Source: Pseudomonas sp. MH9.2
GTDB lineage: Bacteria > Pseudomonadota > Gammaproteobacteria > Pseudomonadales > Pseudomonadaceae
Direction of reading: 5' to 3'
NCBI RefSeq assembly: GCF_034353875.1
Contig: NZ_CP133784.1
Span: 4,926,501-4,990,500 of the forward strand
DNA length: 64,000 nt
How positions within the stretch are numbered: the first letter of the stretch is position 1; the number at the start of each line of letters is the position of its first letter. Shown piece after piece: positions 47,290 to 55,872 of the stretch. A program made the position numbers and the translations under genes. The notes below the pieces were generated by a model that was not told where the DNA came from, did no database searches, and worked only from the letters and a program-made list of their open reading frames with translations.

Positions 47290-47334
47290 CTCAAATCTCC
47301 TTTGCGTTGGATTACGTGAAATAAGGGAACGGCG

Positions 47335-47946
47335 TCAGGTTTTCTTGAAAATTGCCCCGTAGTGGTAGGGCGGCAGCTTGACCAGCCCTTCCAGTTGGAA
47401 GCCAGCCGGTTCAGCTACCGCGCGGGTCTCCTCTGTGGACATGCGAAGTTCCGTGCGTGGCCCGCGCGGCTGGCCCAGCACAGGCGTGTCTTCGCGTGCG
47501 ATGGGATACCAATTGACGATTGCGAAGCGACCGGCGGGCTGGAGAGCGGCGGCGACTTCCTTGGACAGTGCGGTTTTGTCTGGCACGCCATGGAAAGTAT
47601 TTGCGATCAAGACAAAGTCTACTGGGCTGGCTATCAGCCGGCTTAATTCCATCGCATCGCCGAGTAGCCAGTCACAGTTCGACATCCCGTCACAAGCGGC
47701 TTCCGCTTGCTCCAGCATCGCCGGGTCGAGGTCGAGGTCGAGGTCGAGACCGATGACGCGGCCTGGGCCAACCCGGCGGGCGATGGCTGCGGTGAAATAG
47801 CCGTCGCCGCAACCCAAATCGACAACGGTCATCCCGGATTCGATACGCAATTCCTTGACGATGCCATCGGGGTCGGGCCATAAGGCATGCCACCAGTTTT
47901 TGTCCGGCATCCCCGTAGCTTGAAACAATCGGTCTTGAAGCATCAT
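47335..47946 (-). CDS. Class I SAM-dependent methyltransferase with an expanded repeat
   Basis: A 203-aa methyltransferase: motif I VVDLGCGDGYFTAAI, then RVIGLDLDLDLDPAMLEQAE, CDWLLGDAMEL and ANTFHGVPDK. The motif II region contains LDLDLD encoded by four GGTCGA units (plus strand), where relatives normally have a single LD; this adds about four residues next to the SAM-ribose site. It may still fold. Neighbours are Met/Cys-rich metal proteins, so a thiol or metalloid substrate is possible. Confidence 0.86.
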   Translation of the reverse strand: MMLQDRLFQATGMPDKNWWHALWPDPDGIVKELRIESGMTVVDLGCGDGYFTAAIARRVGPGRVIGLDLDLDLDPAMLEQAEAACDGMSNCDWLLGDAMELSRLIASPVDFVLIANTFHGVPDKTALSKEVAAALQPAGRFAIVNWYPIAREDTPVLGQPRGPRTELRMSTEETRAVAEPAGFQLEGLVKLPPYHYGAIFKKT

Positions 47947-47961
47947 TTGAGAATTCCTTGG

Positions 47962-48192
47962 CTATTCGAGATCTTTTTTCATCTGTTGATATTCCTCGCG
48001 GTTGATCTCTCCACGGGCATAACGCCGGTCGAGAAGTTCTCGCGCGCTTTCTTCTCTTTTTTCGTGTGTTTTATGGCCGCCGCACATGGGCAAACAGCCG
48101 CTCCGGAAGAGGAAGATCAGCATCACGATGAGAAAGATCAGTGGAAATATCCACATCCACGGAAACATGCCCCACGGTTCATAGTTCCACAT
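47962..48192 (-). CDS. SHOCT-domain membrane protein
   Basis: A 76-aa protein: an N-terminal Trp-rich stretch and one membrane helix (MWIFPLIFLIVMLIFLF), then a Cys pair, and the C-terminal SHOCT motif RELLDRRYARGEINREEYQQ. Such small proteins are frequent in copper and silver resistance clusters. It is 15 bases downstream of nothing but the methyltransferase, same strand. Role unknown. Confidence 0.85.
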   Translation of the reverse strand: MWNYEPWGMFPWMWIFPLIFLIVMLIFLFRSGCLPMCGGHKTHEKREESARELLDRRYARGEINREEYQQMKKDLE

Positions 48193-48194
48193 AA

Positions 48195-48434
48195 TTACGC
48201 TACCTCCTTGGTTTTTACCGCCGCCGAATTGTGTCTACCTGGGCGGCTACGCTGTTTGACCTCGCTTGTGACCATCGCATGGTGTGTGTCCAGCCACCGT
48301 TTCAAGTCCTGCAGGATGCGCAACAGTTCAGTGTAGGCGAGGCAGTAATAGATGAACGTCCCGCGACGCTCGGCACGGACGAAGCCAGCTTCACGCAACA
48401 CACGCAAGTGGAACGAGAAGTTGGTTTGTCCCAA
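48195..48434 (-). pseudogene. ArsR-family regulator lacking its N-terminus
   Basis: The frame reads FSFHLRVLREAGFVRAERRG and FIYYCLAYTELLRILQDLKRW, the recognition helix and wing of an ArsR repressor, but the preceding helices are missing and an in-frame stop is reached within 15 codons upstream. The DNA before it is the end of the secreted Met-rich gene. A deletion removed about 40 codons and the promoter, so it is probably not functional. Confidence 0.78.
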
Positions 48435-48465
48435 GCCCGTTGCATTTACAACGCTATCGTCAGGA

Positions 48466-48852
48466 TCACTTGTTCATGGGCATTGCCATCATGCTCGACT
48501 GCTGATCCATCATTTTCATCATCATATTCATCATGCCCGTGCCGTCTTTGTTGCCGGACATGCCCATGCCATTACAGTTTTTCTGCATCATGCCCAGGCT
48601 GTCTTTCATCGTCTTCATGTTTTCCTGCATGGCGGCTTGACGCTCGGCAGGGGTTTTGGCGGCCGCTGCTTTGTCATGAGCAGCCTGCATTTTTTGCATT
48701 TGCGCAGTCATGGCTTTGTTCTGCATGGGCATTTCGCTTGTTTGAGCTGCCGTGGTCGACGACGACTCTGGCTGTGGTTCATCGGCGGCCGAGGCCATGA
48801 GTGGGCTGCTGACGAGAAGGGCAGCGAGGATCAGTTTCAATGACGTATGCAT
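48466..48852 (-). CDS. Secreted Met-rich protein
   Basis: A 128-aa exported protein. Signal peptide MHTSLKLILAALLVSSPLMA with AxA cleavage, then many Met and Gln: MQNKAMTAQMQKMQAAHD and, near the end, GMMNMMMKMMDQQSSMMAM. The start follows GGAGATTGCC. Met clusters of this kind bind Cu(I) or Ag(I) in the periplasm. It lies upstream of the truncated ArsR gene on the same strand. Confidence 0.82.
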   Translation of the reverse strand: MHTSLKLILAALLVSSPLMASAADEPQPESSSTTAAQTSEMPMQNKAMTAQMQKMQAAHDKAAAAKTPAERQAAMQENMKTMKDSLGMMQKNCNGMGMSGNKDGTGMMNMMMKMMDQQSSMMAMPMNK

Positions 48853-48952
48853 GGCAATCTCCAAAGGGTAAGGGCAACACAGGTAATACAAAGCCGCGCC
48901 AGAGTGGCGCAGCCAAGAAGTGCGGCCGGAATTCGGCGCGCAGAAGGTCGGT

Positions 48953-49348
48953 CTAAATGTTGAAGCGGACGAAAATCAGGCGAGCGGGCGGTCTGGCGGG
49001 CGCAGGGTGCCGCAATGCAAGAAAGGCAAAAGCAGAAGGGGTGGCGGGGTAAAAAATCAGCAGCGCAGGGATCAGTAACAGGAACGTCCAAATGGACAGG
49101 TCAGACAGTTGAAGATGCGGCGAGGGACTCACGGCAATCGCCGCATCGGCGCAGTGTTGGATACAGCCAAGGGTGTGGGCGTCGTGGCTATCGTCATCTT
49201 GCGCGGTGTTGAGCGAGACATGGGTTGTCGCGGGAGTGTGGCTTGGCTGTGTCAGGCATCCCTGGGTCGCGGCCATACCAAACGCTAACACCCACAGCAC
49301 GATGGCGAGGCGTATGAACACTGGTTGGTGGTGGCGAAACCAGAACAT
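48953..49348 (-). CDS. Membrane protein with a CxxHC motif (DUF2946-like)
   Basis: A 131-aa protein starting MFWFRHHQPVFIRL after GGAGACGCTGC. A signal or anchor helix (LAIVLWVLAFGMAATQGC) precedes a His/Asp-rich region ending GCIQHCADAA, then a second hydrophobic helix WTFLLLIPALLIFYPA and a Pro-rich tail. The layout matches small DUF2946-type proteins near copper genes; the name is tentative. Confidence 0.68.
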   Translation of the reverse strand: MFWFRHHQPVFIRLAIVLWVLAFGMAATQGCLTQPSHTPATTHVSLNTAQDDDSHDAHTLGCIQHCADAAIAVSPSPHLQLSDLSIWTFLLLIPALLIFYPATPSAFAFLALRHPAPARPPARLIFVRFNI

Positions 49349-49617
49349 GCAGCGTCTCCAACACTGATTGACGGGTGCTAATCTTTTAAAAATATCAGCA
49401 CCTCGGAGCGCCGCGATTGATCCACATCAACGCATGCAACCGGATGTCGGTTCTTGTGGTGTGGCCAAATCGTAAGGTCAACGTCGACCTTTCGAGTTTT
49501 TACCCTTCTTTGCCGTTCCTTGCTATCAGTTTTTTGGGCGCAACTCTTTCATCGTCCATGTGTATTAAGGGGGCATTGAGTGCAAAGTGGTCACAGTGAC
49601 GTGTTAATCAGCTGTTG

Positions 49618-49692
49618 AGTGAGCCTCCTGGGCGGAGTCACTCACCGCGCGGCCATGTGCTGCGGTCAAGACCGTTTGTAGGCGTTGGCCAC
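49618..49692 (-). repeat. Fragment of an RND efflux gene (copy of part of 53356-53430)
   Basis: About 75 bases match the RND gene downstream: GAGCCTCCTG, GTCACTCACCGC, GGCCATGT, CTGCGGTC, GTTTG, AGGCGTTG in the same order and spacing, with scattered substitutions. It lies in the 550-base gap between the DUF2946-like gene and the ArsR gene, which otherwise holds no recognised gene. It is a relic of a second RND pump. Confidence 0.72.
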
Positions 49693-49849
49693 GCCATGGC
49701 CACCCTTGAGGGTGGCAAGCGCGACAACAGTTTTACTGTTGTGCGGATAGACAACTGAAACCTGATTATCCGGCTCAGAGCGACGTCCGCTCGTCGATTT
49801 CTTACCTGGCCTCGTTGGCTTCTATCCCGAGTACAGGAACTGCTTGCCA

Positions 49850-49884
49850 TATAATATATAAGATAATATATTGTTGTTATCTTA
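49850..49884 (+). promoter_or_regulatory. AT-rich promoter/operator of the ArsR-YeeE operon
   Basis: Just upstream of the ArsR start lies an AT-rich block, with the inverted repeat AAGATAA-N10-TTATCTT (49860-49883) preceded by ATAATATATA. This resembles the operators of BigR/SqrR-type sulfur-sensing ArsR proteins, which are AT-rich and autoregulatory. It ends 16 bases before the ATG. Confidence 0.55.
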
Positions 49885-49899
49885 ACTGAATACTGTGTC

Positions 49900-50226
49900 A
49901 TGACTACCACCAAAGACGCTCTCAATATCCCGCAGCTGCGCGCGAATGCCGATGCTGCTGGTCAGCTACTCAAGGCTCTTGCCAACCCAGATCGACTGCT
50001 TCTGCTCTGTCAGTTATCGCAGGGAGAGCGCAACGTCAGCGACTTGGAGGCTTTGCTTGGCATCCAGCAACCGACGCTGTCTCAGCAACTCGCAGTATTG
50101 CGTCGGGAAGGTCTAGTGGAGACGCGTCGCGATGGCAAGCAGATCTACTACCGTATCAACAGCCCGGCAGCACTTGCCGTGATCAATACCCTTTACCAAC
50201 TATTTTGTGCGGGAGACGCGACATGA
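49900..50226 (+). CDS. ArsR/SmtB-family regulator, BigR/SqrR-like
   Basis: A 108-aa winged-helix repressor: AAGQLLKALANPDRLLLLCQ, SDLEALLGIQQPTLSQQLAV (recognition helix) and RRDGKQIYYRINS (wing). One Cys lies in helix 2 (LLCQL) and one near the C-terminus (LFCAG), the positions where BigR/SqrR sense persulfides through a disulfide or tetrasulfide. Its stop overlaps the next gene (ATGA). With YeeE/YedE genes behind it, a sulfide-responsive operon is likely. Confidence 0.87.
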   Translation: MTTTKDALNIPQLRANADAAGQLLKALANPDRLLLLCQLSQGERNVSDLEALLGIQQPTLSQQLAVLRREGLVETRRDGKQIYYRINSPAALAVINTLYQLFCAGDAT

Positions 50227-50657
50227 GCATCGACTGGCTTAACTTCACTCCCTGGTCAGCCCTGTCCGGGGGTGCGTTGATCGGGCTGGCGGCCAGTGTG
50301 TTTGTTCTCGCCAATGGCCGTATTACTGGAATCAGTGGATTGCTCGGCAGCGTACTCCAATGGGGTAGTGATGGCTGGGGAGAGAAAGCGTTGTTTCTAC
50401 TTGGCCTGTTGTTGGCGCCCTTGCTCTGGACGCTGTTTGCTGCCTTCCCGACGATCCAGTTCCAGACGGGCTGGGTTGGTTTGGTGCTGGCCGGTCTTCT
50501 AGTAGGTGTCGGCACCCGCTATGGCTCCGGTTGTACCAGTGGCCATGGCGTGTGCGGTATATCGCGCTTATCCCCGCGCTCCATCGCTGCAACGTTGTGT
50601 TTTATGTCTACGGGATTTGCCACGGTGTATGTCGTTCGTCATGTGTTGGGAGTCTGA
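50223..50657 (+). CDS. YeeE/YedE-family transporter, N-terminal half protein
   Basis: A 144-aa membrane protein with four hydrophobic segments and the sulfur-transport motif region [20 protein letters not shown]. By family YeeE/YedE (DUF395) imports thiosulfate-type sulfur using conserved Cys; here C-T-S-G-H-G-V-C. Start [12 protein letters not shown] overlaps the ArsR stop. The partner half is the next gene. Confidence 0.88.
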   Translation: MSIDWLNFTPWSALSGGALIGLAASVFVLANGRITGISGLLGSVLQWGSDGWGEKALFLLGLLLAPLLWTLFAAFPTIQFQTGWVGLVLAGLLVGVGTRYGSGCTSGHGVCGISRLSPRSIAATLCFMSTGFATVYVVRHVLGV

Positions 50658-50659
50658 GC

Positions 50660-51082
50660 ATGGTCAAATTAACTGCTTTTTTTGCCGGGTTGATCTTCGG
50701 GCTTGGCCTGCTACTGGGTGGCATGGCGAACCCCGCCAAAGTGCTAGGCTTTCTTGACTTGGCGGGTGCTTGGGATCCCTCTCTGGGGCTTGTCATGGCT
50801 GGCGCTATCGCAGTGGCGATCCTGCCGTTCAATTGGGCCCGCAAACAGAAGCAATCCTTGCTTGGATCACCCATGCAGCTACCCGTCAAACGTGAACTGG
50901 ACTCTCGACTCATTGTAGGCAGTCTTTTATTCGGTGTTGGCTGGGGCATCGCAGGCATCTGCCCTGGGCCGGCGGTGGCGATTTTGCTCACCGGACACTG
51001 GCAAATCATCGTGTTTGTGCTGGCCATGCTGGCCGGTATGTTGCTGTTCTCTGTGCTCGAAAACCGTCGAACGGATAGATAA
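50660..51082 (+). CDS. YeeE/YedE-family transporter, second half protein
   Basis: A 140-aa membrane protein with four hydrophobic segments, starting MVKLTAFFAGLIFGLGL 2 bases after the previous stop. It has GMANPAKVLGFLD near the N-terminus and GVGWGIAGICPGPAVAIL with the conserved Cys. In BigR-type operons two such half-proteins make one transporter for sulfur compounds. Confidence 0.88.
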   Translation: MVKLTAFFAGLIFGLGLLLGGMANPAKVLGFLDLAGAWDPSLGLVMAGAIAVAILPFNWARKQKQSLLGSPMQLPVKRELDSRLIVGSLLFGVGWGIAGICPGPAVAILLTGHWQIIVFVLAMLAGMLLFSVLENRRTDR

Positions 51083-51092
51083 GGAAATAGCC

Positions 51093-51281
51093 ATGAAAGC
51101 AAATGTTGGAACCATCGACCGCATTCTGCGCGTTGTCGCAGGCGTAATTCTGATCGGTCTGAGCCTGGCTGGGGTCATTGGCTGGTGGGGCTGGCTTGGT
51201 GTTGTGCCATTGGCTACCGGCATCTTTCGCTTCTGTCCGGGCTATTCGCTTATTGGGGTCAATACCTGCAAGCGTTCTTAG
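51093..51281 (+). CDS. DUF2892 small membrane protein
   Basis: A 62-aa protein, MKANVGTIDRILRVVAGVIL at the start, two hydrophobic helices and the end RFCPGYSLIGVNTCKRS. This is the DUF2892 pattern, often fused or adjacent to rhodanese and YeeE genes. AAGGAA precedes the ATG. It closes the operon that begins with the ArsR gene. Role in sulfur detoxification is inferred. Confidence 0.88.
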   Translation: MKANVGTIDRILRVVAGVILIGLSLAGVIGWWGWLGVVPLATGIFRFCPGYSLIGVNTCKRS

Positions 51282-51573
51282 CTCAGGGCTGTTACGGCGC
51301 TTGGGGACTGAGCGGTTATTAACGTTCTTGGCGAGCCCCATATTTAGTTAAACACGCTTCGGCGGGAAAATGCCAAGCGTGGACTTTGACTGGGTCAGGT
51401 GAGTGTAGGCGTTAGCCCTGTTTCAAGTTGTAACCTTCCAGCGGCAGAGGTCGCTAATGGATTGACTCAGCCGGTTGAGTTTCCTCGAATGACTCGGGGC
51501 ACGATAGTTCGAACGACCGAGTTGCCCTAAGGCTTCTCAGGCTCTATTCACCCTTCAAAGGAATATCGCGGAC

Positions 51574-52032
51574 ATGACTATGAAAACTATTAGCGCCCAT
51601 GGCACCCTCGGTTCAGGCTTTGCAGTCGAGGTGACTTGCGGTGAGCATCACGTCATCATGGATCAGCCCAAGCATGCGGCTGGACAGGATACCGGGCCTA
51701 CTCCGCTGGAACTGATTCTCGCCGCGATTGCCGGATGCTTTGGCACCATTGGCCGCTTTCTTGCCCATCAGCGCAAAATTGAACTGCGCGGCATGCGCTT
51801 TGAAATTCAGGCTGATTACGACCCTGCCGGATTACTCGGGCGGGATCTTTCTGTTCGACCAGGATTTCAGGCCTTGCGAGTGTTGGTAGAGATTGATGCC
51901 GATCTAAGCCTTGAAGAAAAGCAGGCGTTTTTGCAAGAAGTAGAGCGTCGCTGCCCACTGGCTGATAATTTGACCCATGGCACTCAGCTATACAGTCAAC
52001 TCGTAGATCGCGAATCGCCACAGACTTTGTAG
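51574..52032 (+). CDS. OsmC-family peroxiredoxin-like protein
   Basis: A 152-aa OsmC/Ohr-fold protein. The segment GPTPLELILAAIAGCFGTIG carries the first conserved Cys, and VERRCPLADNLTHGT carries the second; together they are the hydroperoxide-reducing pair. The start follows AAAGGAATATCGCGGAC. It is probably an accessory of sulfur or peroxide stress with the preceding operon, though 290 bases separate them without a gene. Confidence 0.86.
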   Translation: MTMKTISAHGTLGSGFAVEVTCGEHHVIMDQPKHAAGQDTGPTPLELILAAIAGCFGTIGRFLAHQRKIELRGMRFEIQADYDPAGLLGRDLSVRPGFQALRVLVEIDADLSLEEKQAFLQEVERRCPLADNLTHGTQLYSQLVDRESPQTL

Positions 52033-52081
52033 GCGTGCACTACACCTCCCTGTTCCGCAAAGACAGCTCAGAGGAATCACT

Positions 52082-52699
52082 ATGCAATCCAAGGAGCACT
52101 GGGAAAACGTCTACACGACCAAAGCCGCTGATGAGGTGAGTTGGTTTCAAGAGCATGCCGCACTCTCGCTCAAGTTCATTCGAGAGGCGGGTGTACCGCT
52201 TACAGCTTTGATCATTGATGTTGGCGGCGGCGCATCAACACTGGTTGATGATCTCTTGGCTAACGGTTATGAAAACGTCACGGTTCTTGACCTTTCCGGA
52301 AAAGCTCTTGCTACGGCAAAAGCCAGGCTCGGCACGCTAGCTTCGAAGGTACAGTGGCTAGAAGCGAATATCATCGAAACCAAGCTTGATTCGAACGCCT
52401 ACGACGTGTGGCATGACAGGGCCGTATTTCATTTTTTAACCACTGCAGAAGAGCGGCATGCGTATGTCCAAGCTGTGCTTAGGGCGGTTAAACCAGGCGG
52501 TCTGGTCATCGTGGCAACCTTTGCAGAGGATGGGCCAAGCAAGTGCAGTGGCTTGTCTGTCATGCGTTACGATGCCAATGAGCTTCATGCTGAATTCGGT
52601 GAGCCGTTTATCATGCTTGGACATGAAAAAGAGTCTCACCATACGCCAGGGGGCAATGAGCAGAAGTTTGTTTACTGTTTTTGTCGCAAGGTCATCTGA
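52082..52699 (+). CDS. Class I SAM-dependent methyltransferase
   Basis: A 205-aa methyltransferase: HWENVYTTKAADEVSWFQEH near the start, SAM loop LIIDVGGGASTLVDDLL, DLSGKALATAKARL, then VWHDRAVFHFLT and the C-terminal CSGLSVMRYDANELHAEF. This is a widespread TehB/thiol-methyltransferase-like group found with metal and sulfur genes. AGGAATCACT precedes the ATG. A broken copy of its 3' half lies at 34474-34860. Confidence 0.86.
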   Translation: MQSKEHWENVYTTKAADEVSWFQEHAALSLKFIREAGVPLTALIIDVGGGASTLVDDLLANGYENVTVLDLSGKALATAKARLGTLASKVQWLEANIIETKLDSNAYDVWHDRAVFHFLTTAEERHAYVQAVLRAVKPGGLVIVATFAEDGPSKCSGLSVMRYDANELHAEFGEPFIMLGHEKESHHTPGGNEQKFVYCFCRKVI

Positions 52700-52722
52700 G
52701 TCGTGAATCGCCCTTGCTCGCA

Positions 52723-55700
52723 CTAGGTGGCGGATTCAACGGGTGTTAACTGAGCTGGAAACTCTTCGACGCGCTTTTCAAAGCGTCCAAAATGCAACGC
52801 CAAAGTTGGTAACACCAAGAGGTTGAGAGCTGTTGAGGTCACTAATCCTCCCAAGATAACGATAGCCATAGGCCCTTCAATTTCATTGCCGGCAGCGCCA
52901 CTGGCGAGCGCCAAAGGTAGCAGTCCCAACGCGGTCACCACGGCTGTCATCAGAATCGGTACAAGTCGCTCGGCGGCACCCCTTCGAGCTGTTTCCGGGC
53001 CCCATGTCATGCCTTCTTCATTCACCAGGTGTGAGTAATGGGAGATGAGCATGATGGAGTTGCGCAGCGTGATACCAAACAGGGTGACAAACCCGACCAG
53101 TGTTCCCAATGACAAGTTTCCACCGCATACCAACACAGTCAATACACCGCCTACCAAGGCAAAGGGCAGGTTCACGAGGACTAAGACCAACGCACGCATG
53201 CTTTTGAGGGCGAGGAACAGAAGCAGCATGATCCCAATGATGGCAACCGCTGTGTAAACCAGTAAGTCCTGTTGCGATTGCACACGTGCTTGTTCCTCTC
53301 CAGCAAACAAGACGTAGGTTCCCTTGGGTAAAGTGACCTCCTTGTTAATTCGCCGTTGAGCCTCCTGAACGAAGTCACTCACCGCACGGCCATGTACTGC
53401 GGTCGAGACTGTTTGCAGGCGTTGACCACCGCTGTGCATGATTTGGTAACGGCTGGTGGTTTGAGTGATCACGGCCAGTTGATTGAGCGGCACCGTGGTT
53501 CCGGTTTTGTTGCGTAGCAGCAGTGAACCGACAGCCGCGATGCTGTGGTGGGTTGCGGGACTCAACGAGACGGTGACGTCATACGTCTGGTTGCCCTGAT
53601 AGATCTGGTTGGCGGTCACTCCGTCGTAGGCCACCTGGATCGCCTCCATCACATCAACCGGCTCGAACCCCCAGTGTGTCAATTGCTCAGGCCGCAGCCT
53701 GATGGTTAATTGCGGCACATGCTGGGCGGACTCGACTCTCAAGCCGATGGTGCCGGGGATTCGACCGATCACCTGTGCAATTTCCTGGGCTTTGCTGTCC
53801 AGCACATCCAGGTCAGGGCCAAAGACATTGATAACGACCGGCGCGGTGACGCCGGAGATGCTTTCGTCCACCCGCTCAGTCACGAACGTGTTCACCGACG
53901 TCGTTAGCCCCGGGAAGCTGGCCAGCACGTGTTGAATACGCGCTACGGCCTGGGTTTCCTCTGCGGCGGACAAGCTATTTAAATCCACTTCGAACTCACT
54001 GACATGGACGCCAGTCGGGTCGACTACTTCACTGGCTCGCCCTGCGCGTTGCGCTACCAGCCGCACGCCGGAGACTGTACTCAGCTCCTGCGCTACACGG
54101 TCGCCCACGCGCATGGACTCGGTCAAAGAGGAGCCTGGGGCCAACGCCATATGGATGAGGTAATGCCCCTCCTTCAATTCCGGTATGAAGTTACCGCCAA
54201 AGAACGGGAGCGCGCTGGCCGCCACGGTGCAGAGAATGACGATCATCCAGACGATTGAACGAGAGTGCGACTCGATGCTGGCGAGTAGTTTCAGATAACG
54301 AGCCTTCAGTCGCTGCACCAGCTTGGGCTCTTCCGATTGAAGTGGCTTGGTGGTCAACAACATAAACGCCAGCGCTGGCGTGACCGTCAGGGCCACCACA
54401 AGGGACGCCAAAATCGCCAGGATATAGGCGAGCCCCAAGGGCGCGAACAGTTCCCCGGCAATCCCTGACAGTGCCAGAACAGGCAGGAAAATCAGTGCAA
54501 CAACCAAGGTGGCATACACCACTGCACTACGGACTTCGAACGAGGCGCGCAATACCACCAAGGCCGGTGAGATGGGATGCTCCAGCGCTTGATTTTGGCG
54601 CAGCCGACGGAAGATGTTCTCCACGTCGACCACGGCATCGTCCACGACCTCTCCCAGGGCAATGGCCAAGCCGCCCAAGGTCATGGTGTTGAGACTTACG
54701 CCGAAGTGATGGAGCACGATCACCGCCGTTAACAGGGAAAGCGGAATCGCCGTAGCCGAGATGATCGCAGTGCGGATATTGAGCAAGAACAGAAACAGCA
54801 CCAGGACAACCAGCACACTGCCCAGCAGCAGTGCCGTTTGCAGGTGACCCATCGCGGTTTCAATAAATTTGGCGGGGCGGAAGATGTCCGGATGCAGACT
54901 CACTTGTTCCGCTTCGAGCGCTGGTTTCAAGCTGTTCAGGGCGCTTTCCACACTACTGGAAACGCTCATCATGTCGGCGCCGTATTGGCTTTCCACCATC
55001 AGCGACACCGCTGGCTTACCCTCGATTGCCGCCGCACCGACTGCGGGAGCTGGCCCATAGGTCACCGTGGCGACATCGCCCAAGCGTACGGCGATACCAC
55101 TCTGGTAGTTGAGCACTGTTTGCGCCAACTGCTCCGGTGTAGCGGTTTGCCCCTCGGTATTCAAGACGATGCGCTGGTTAGCGGTCTCCAGAAAACCTGC
55201 GCCTCTAACCCCCGTTGCACGCTGGGCAGCGCTCAATACGTCTTGCAGAGCGAAACCGTATTGCACCAGCTTTTTGGGATCTGCCTGAATCTGAAACTGC
55301 TTTAGATCACCGCCGAATACGATTACGTCTGCCACGCCTGGCACGCGTAATAATTGCGGTTTGATCGTCCACTCCGCCAGTGTGCGCATCTCCATCAGCG
55401 AGCGGGTGTCAGAGGTAATACCTGCGACCAGAGTGACGCTGGTCGATGACGTTAATGGCAATAGCGCAGGTGTTTTGACCCCGTGCGGGAGAATACCGGT
55501 GAGCGTACTGAGTCGCTCCGCAGCCAGTTGTCTGGCTCGGTATAGGTCAGCCCCATCCTTGAAGGTCAGCGTCACCATTGACAGCCCCGGCAACGATTTG
55601 GATCGCATGCTCGCAAGTCCCAGGGTGCCACCCATGGCATTTTCGACCGGCTGGGTAACAAGCATTTCAACCTGCTCGGACGATAACCCTGGAGCTTCGG

Positions 55701-55851
55701 TCTGAATCACCGCCAGCGGTGGAGCGAACTCGGGGAAAACATCTTGCCGGGCCTGAGTCAGGGTATAGATGCCATAACCTGCCAGCAGACACGCGAGGGC
55801 GATAACCACCCCTCGGAAGCGCACAGCGAAGCGGATAATTGAATTCAACAT
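52723..55851 (-). CDS. Heavy-metal efflux RND pump (CusA/CzcA family)
   Basis: A 1042-aa inner-membrane pump with twelve membrane helices. The first helix is followed by RQDVFPEFAPPLAVIQTEAP; the TM4 motif is LGEVVDDAVVDVENIFRRL, with the proton-relay Asp pair. The pattern differs from Cu/Ag CusA (few Met at the cleft) and from CzcA (DFG-type), so the metal is not predictable by eye. It is the last gene of an operon with adaptor and outer-membrane genes. A diverged fragment of it occurs at 49618-49692. Confidence 0.92.
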   Translation of the reverse strand: MLNSIIRFAVRFRGVVIALACLLAGYGIYTLTQARQDVFPEFAPPLAVIQTEAPGLSSEQVEMLVTQPVENAMGGTLGLASMRSKSLPGLSMVTLTFKDGADLYRARQLAAERLSTLTGILPHGVKTPALLPLTSSTSVTLVAGITSDTRSLMEMRTLAEWTIKPQLLRVPGVADVIVFGGDLKQFQIQADPKKLVQYGFALQDVLSAAQRATGVRGAGFLETANQRIVLNTEGQTATPEQLAQTVLNYQSGIAVRLGDVATVTYGPAPAVGAAAIEGKPAVSLMVESQYGADMMSVSSSVESALNSLKPALEAEQVSLHPDIFRPAKFIETAMGHLQTALLLGSVLVVLVLFLFLLNIRTAIISATAIPLSLLTAVIVLHHFGVSLNTMTLGGLAIALGEVVDDAVVDVENIFRRLRQNQALEHPISPALVVLRASFEVRSAVVYATLVVALIFLPVLALSGIAGELFAPLGLAYILAILASLVVALTVTPALAFMLLTTKPLQSEEPKLVQRLKARYLKLLASIESHSRSIVWMIVILCTVAASALPFFGGNFIPELKEGHYLIHMALAPGSSLTESMRVGDRVAQELSTVSGVRLVAQRAGRASEVVDPTGVHVSEFEVDLNSLSAAEETQAVARIQHVLASFPGLTTSVNTFVTERVDESISGVTAPVVINVFGPDLDVLDSKAQEIAQVIGRIPGTIGLRVESAQHVPQLTIRLRPEQLTHWGFEPVDVMEAIQVAYDGVTANQIYQGNQTYDVTVSLSPATHHSIAAVGSLLLRNKTGTTVPLNQLAVITQTTSRYQIMHSGGQRLQTVSTAVHGRAVSDFVQEAQRRINKEVTLPKGTYVLFAGEEQARVQSQQDLLVYTAVAIIGIMLLLFLALKSMRALVLVLVNLPFALVGGVLTVLVCGGNLSLGTLVGFVTLFGITLRNSIMLISHYSHLVNEEGMTWGPETARRGAAERLVPILMTAVVTALGLLPLALASGAAGNEIEGPMAIVILGGLVTSTALNLLVLPTLALHFGRFEKRVEEFPAQLTPVESAT

Positions 55852-55872
55852 GATGTATTCGCTGCCGTCTGG

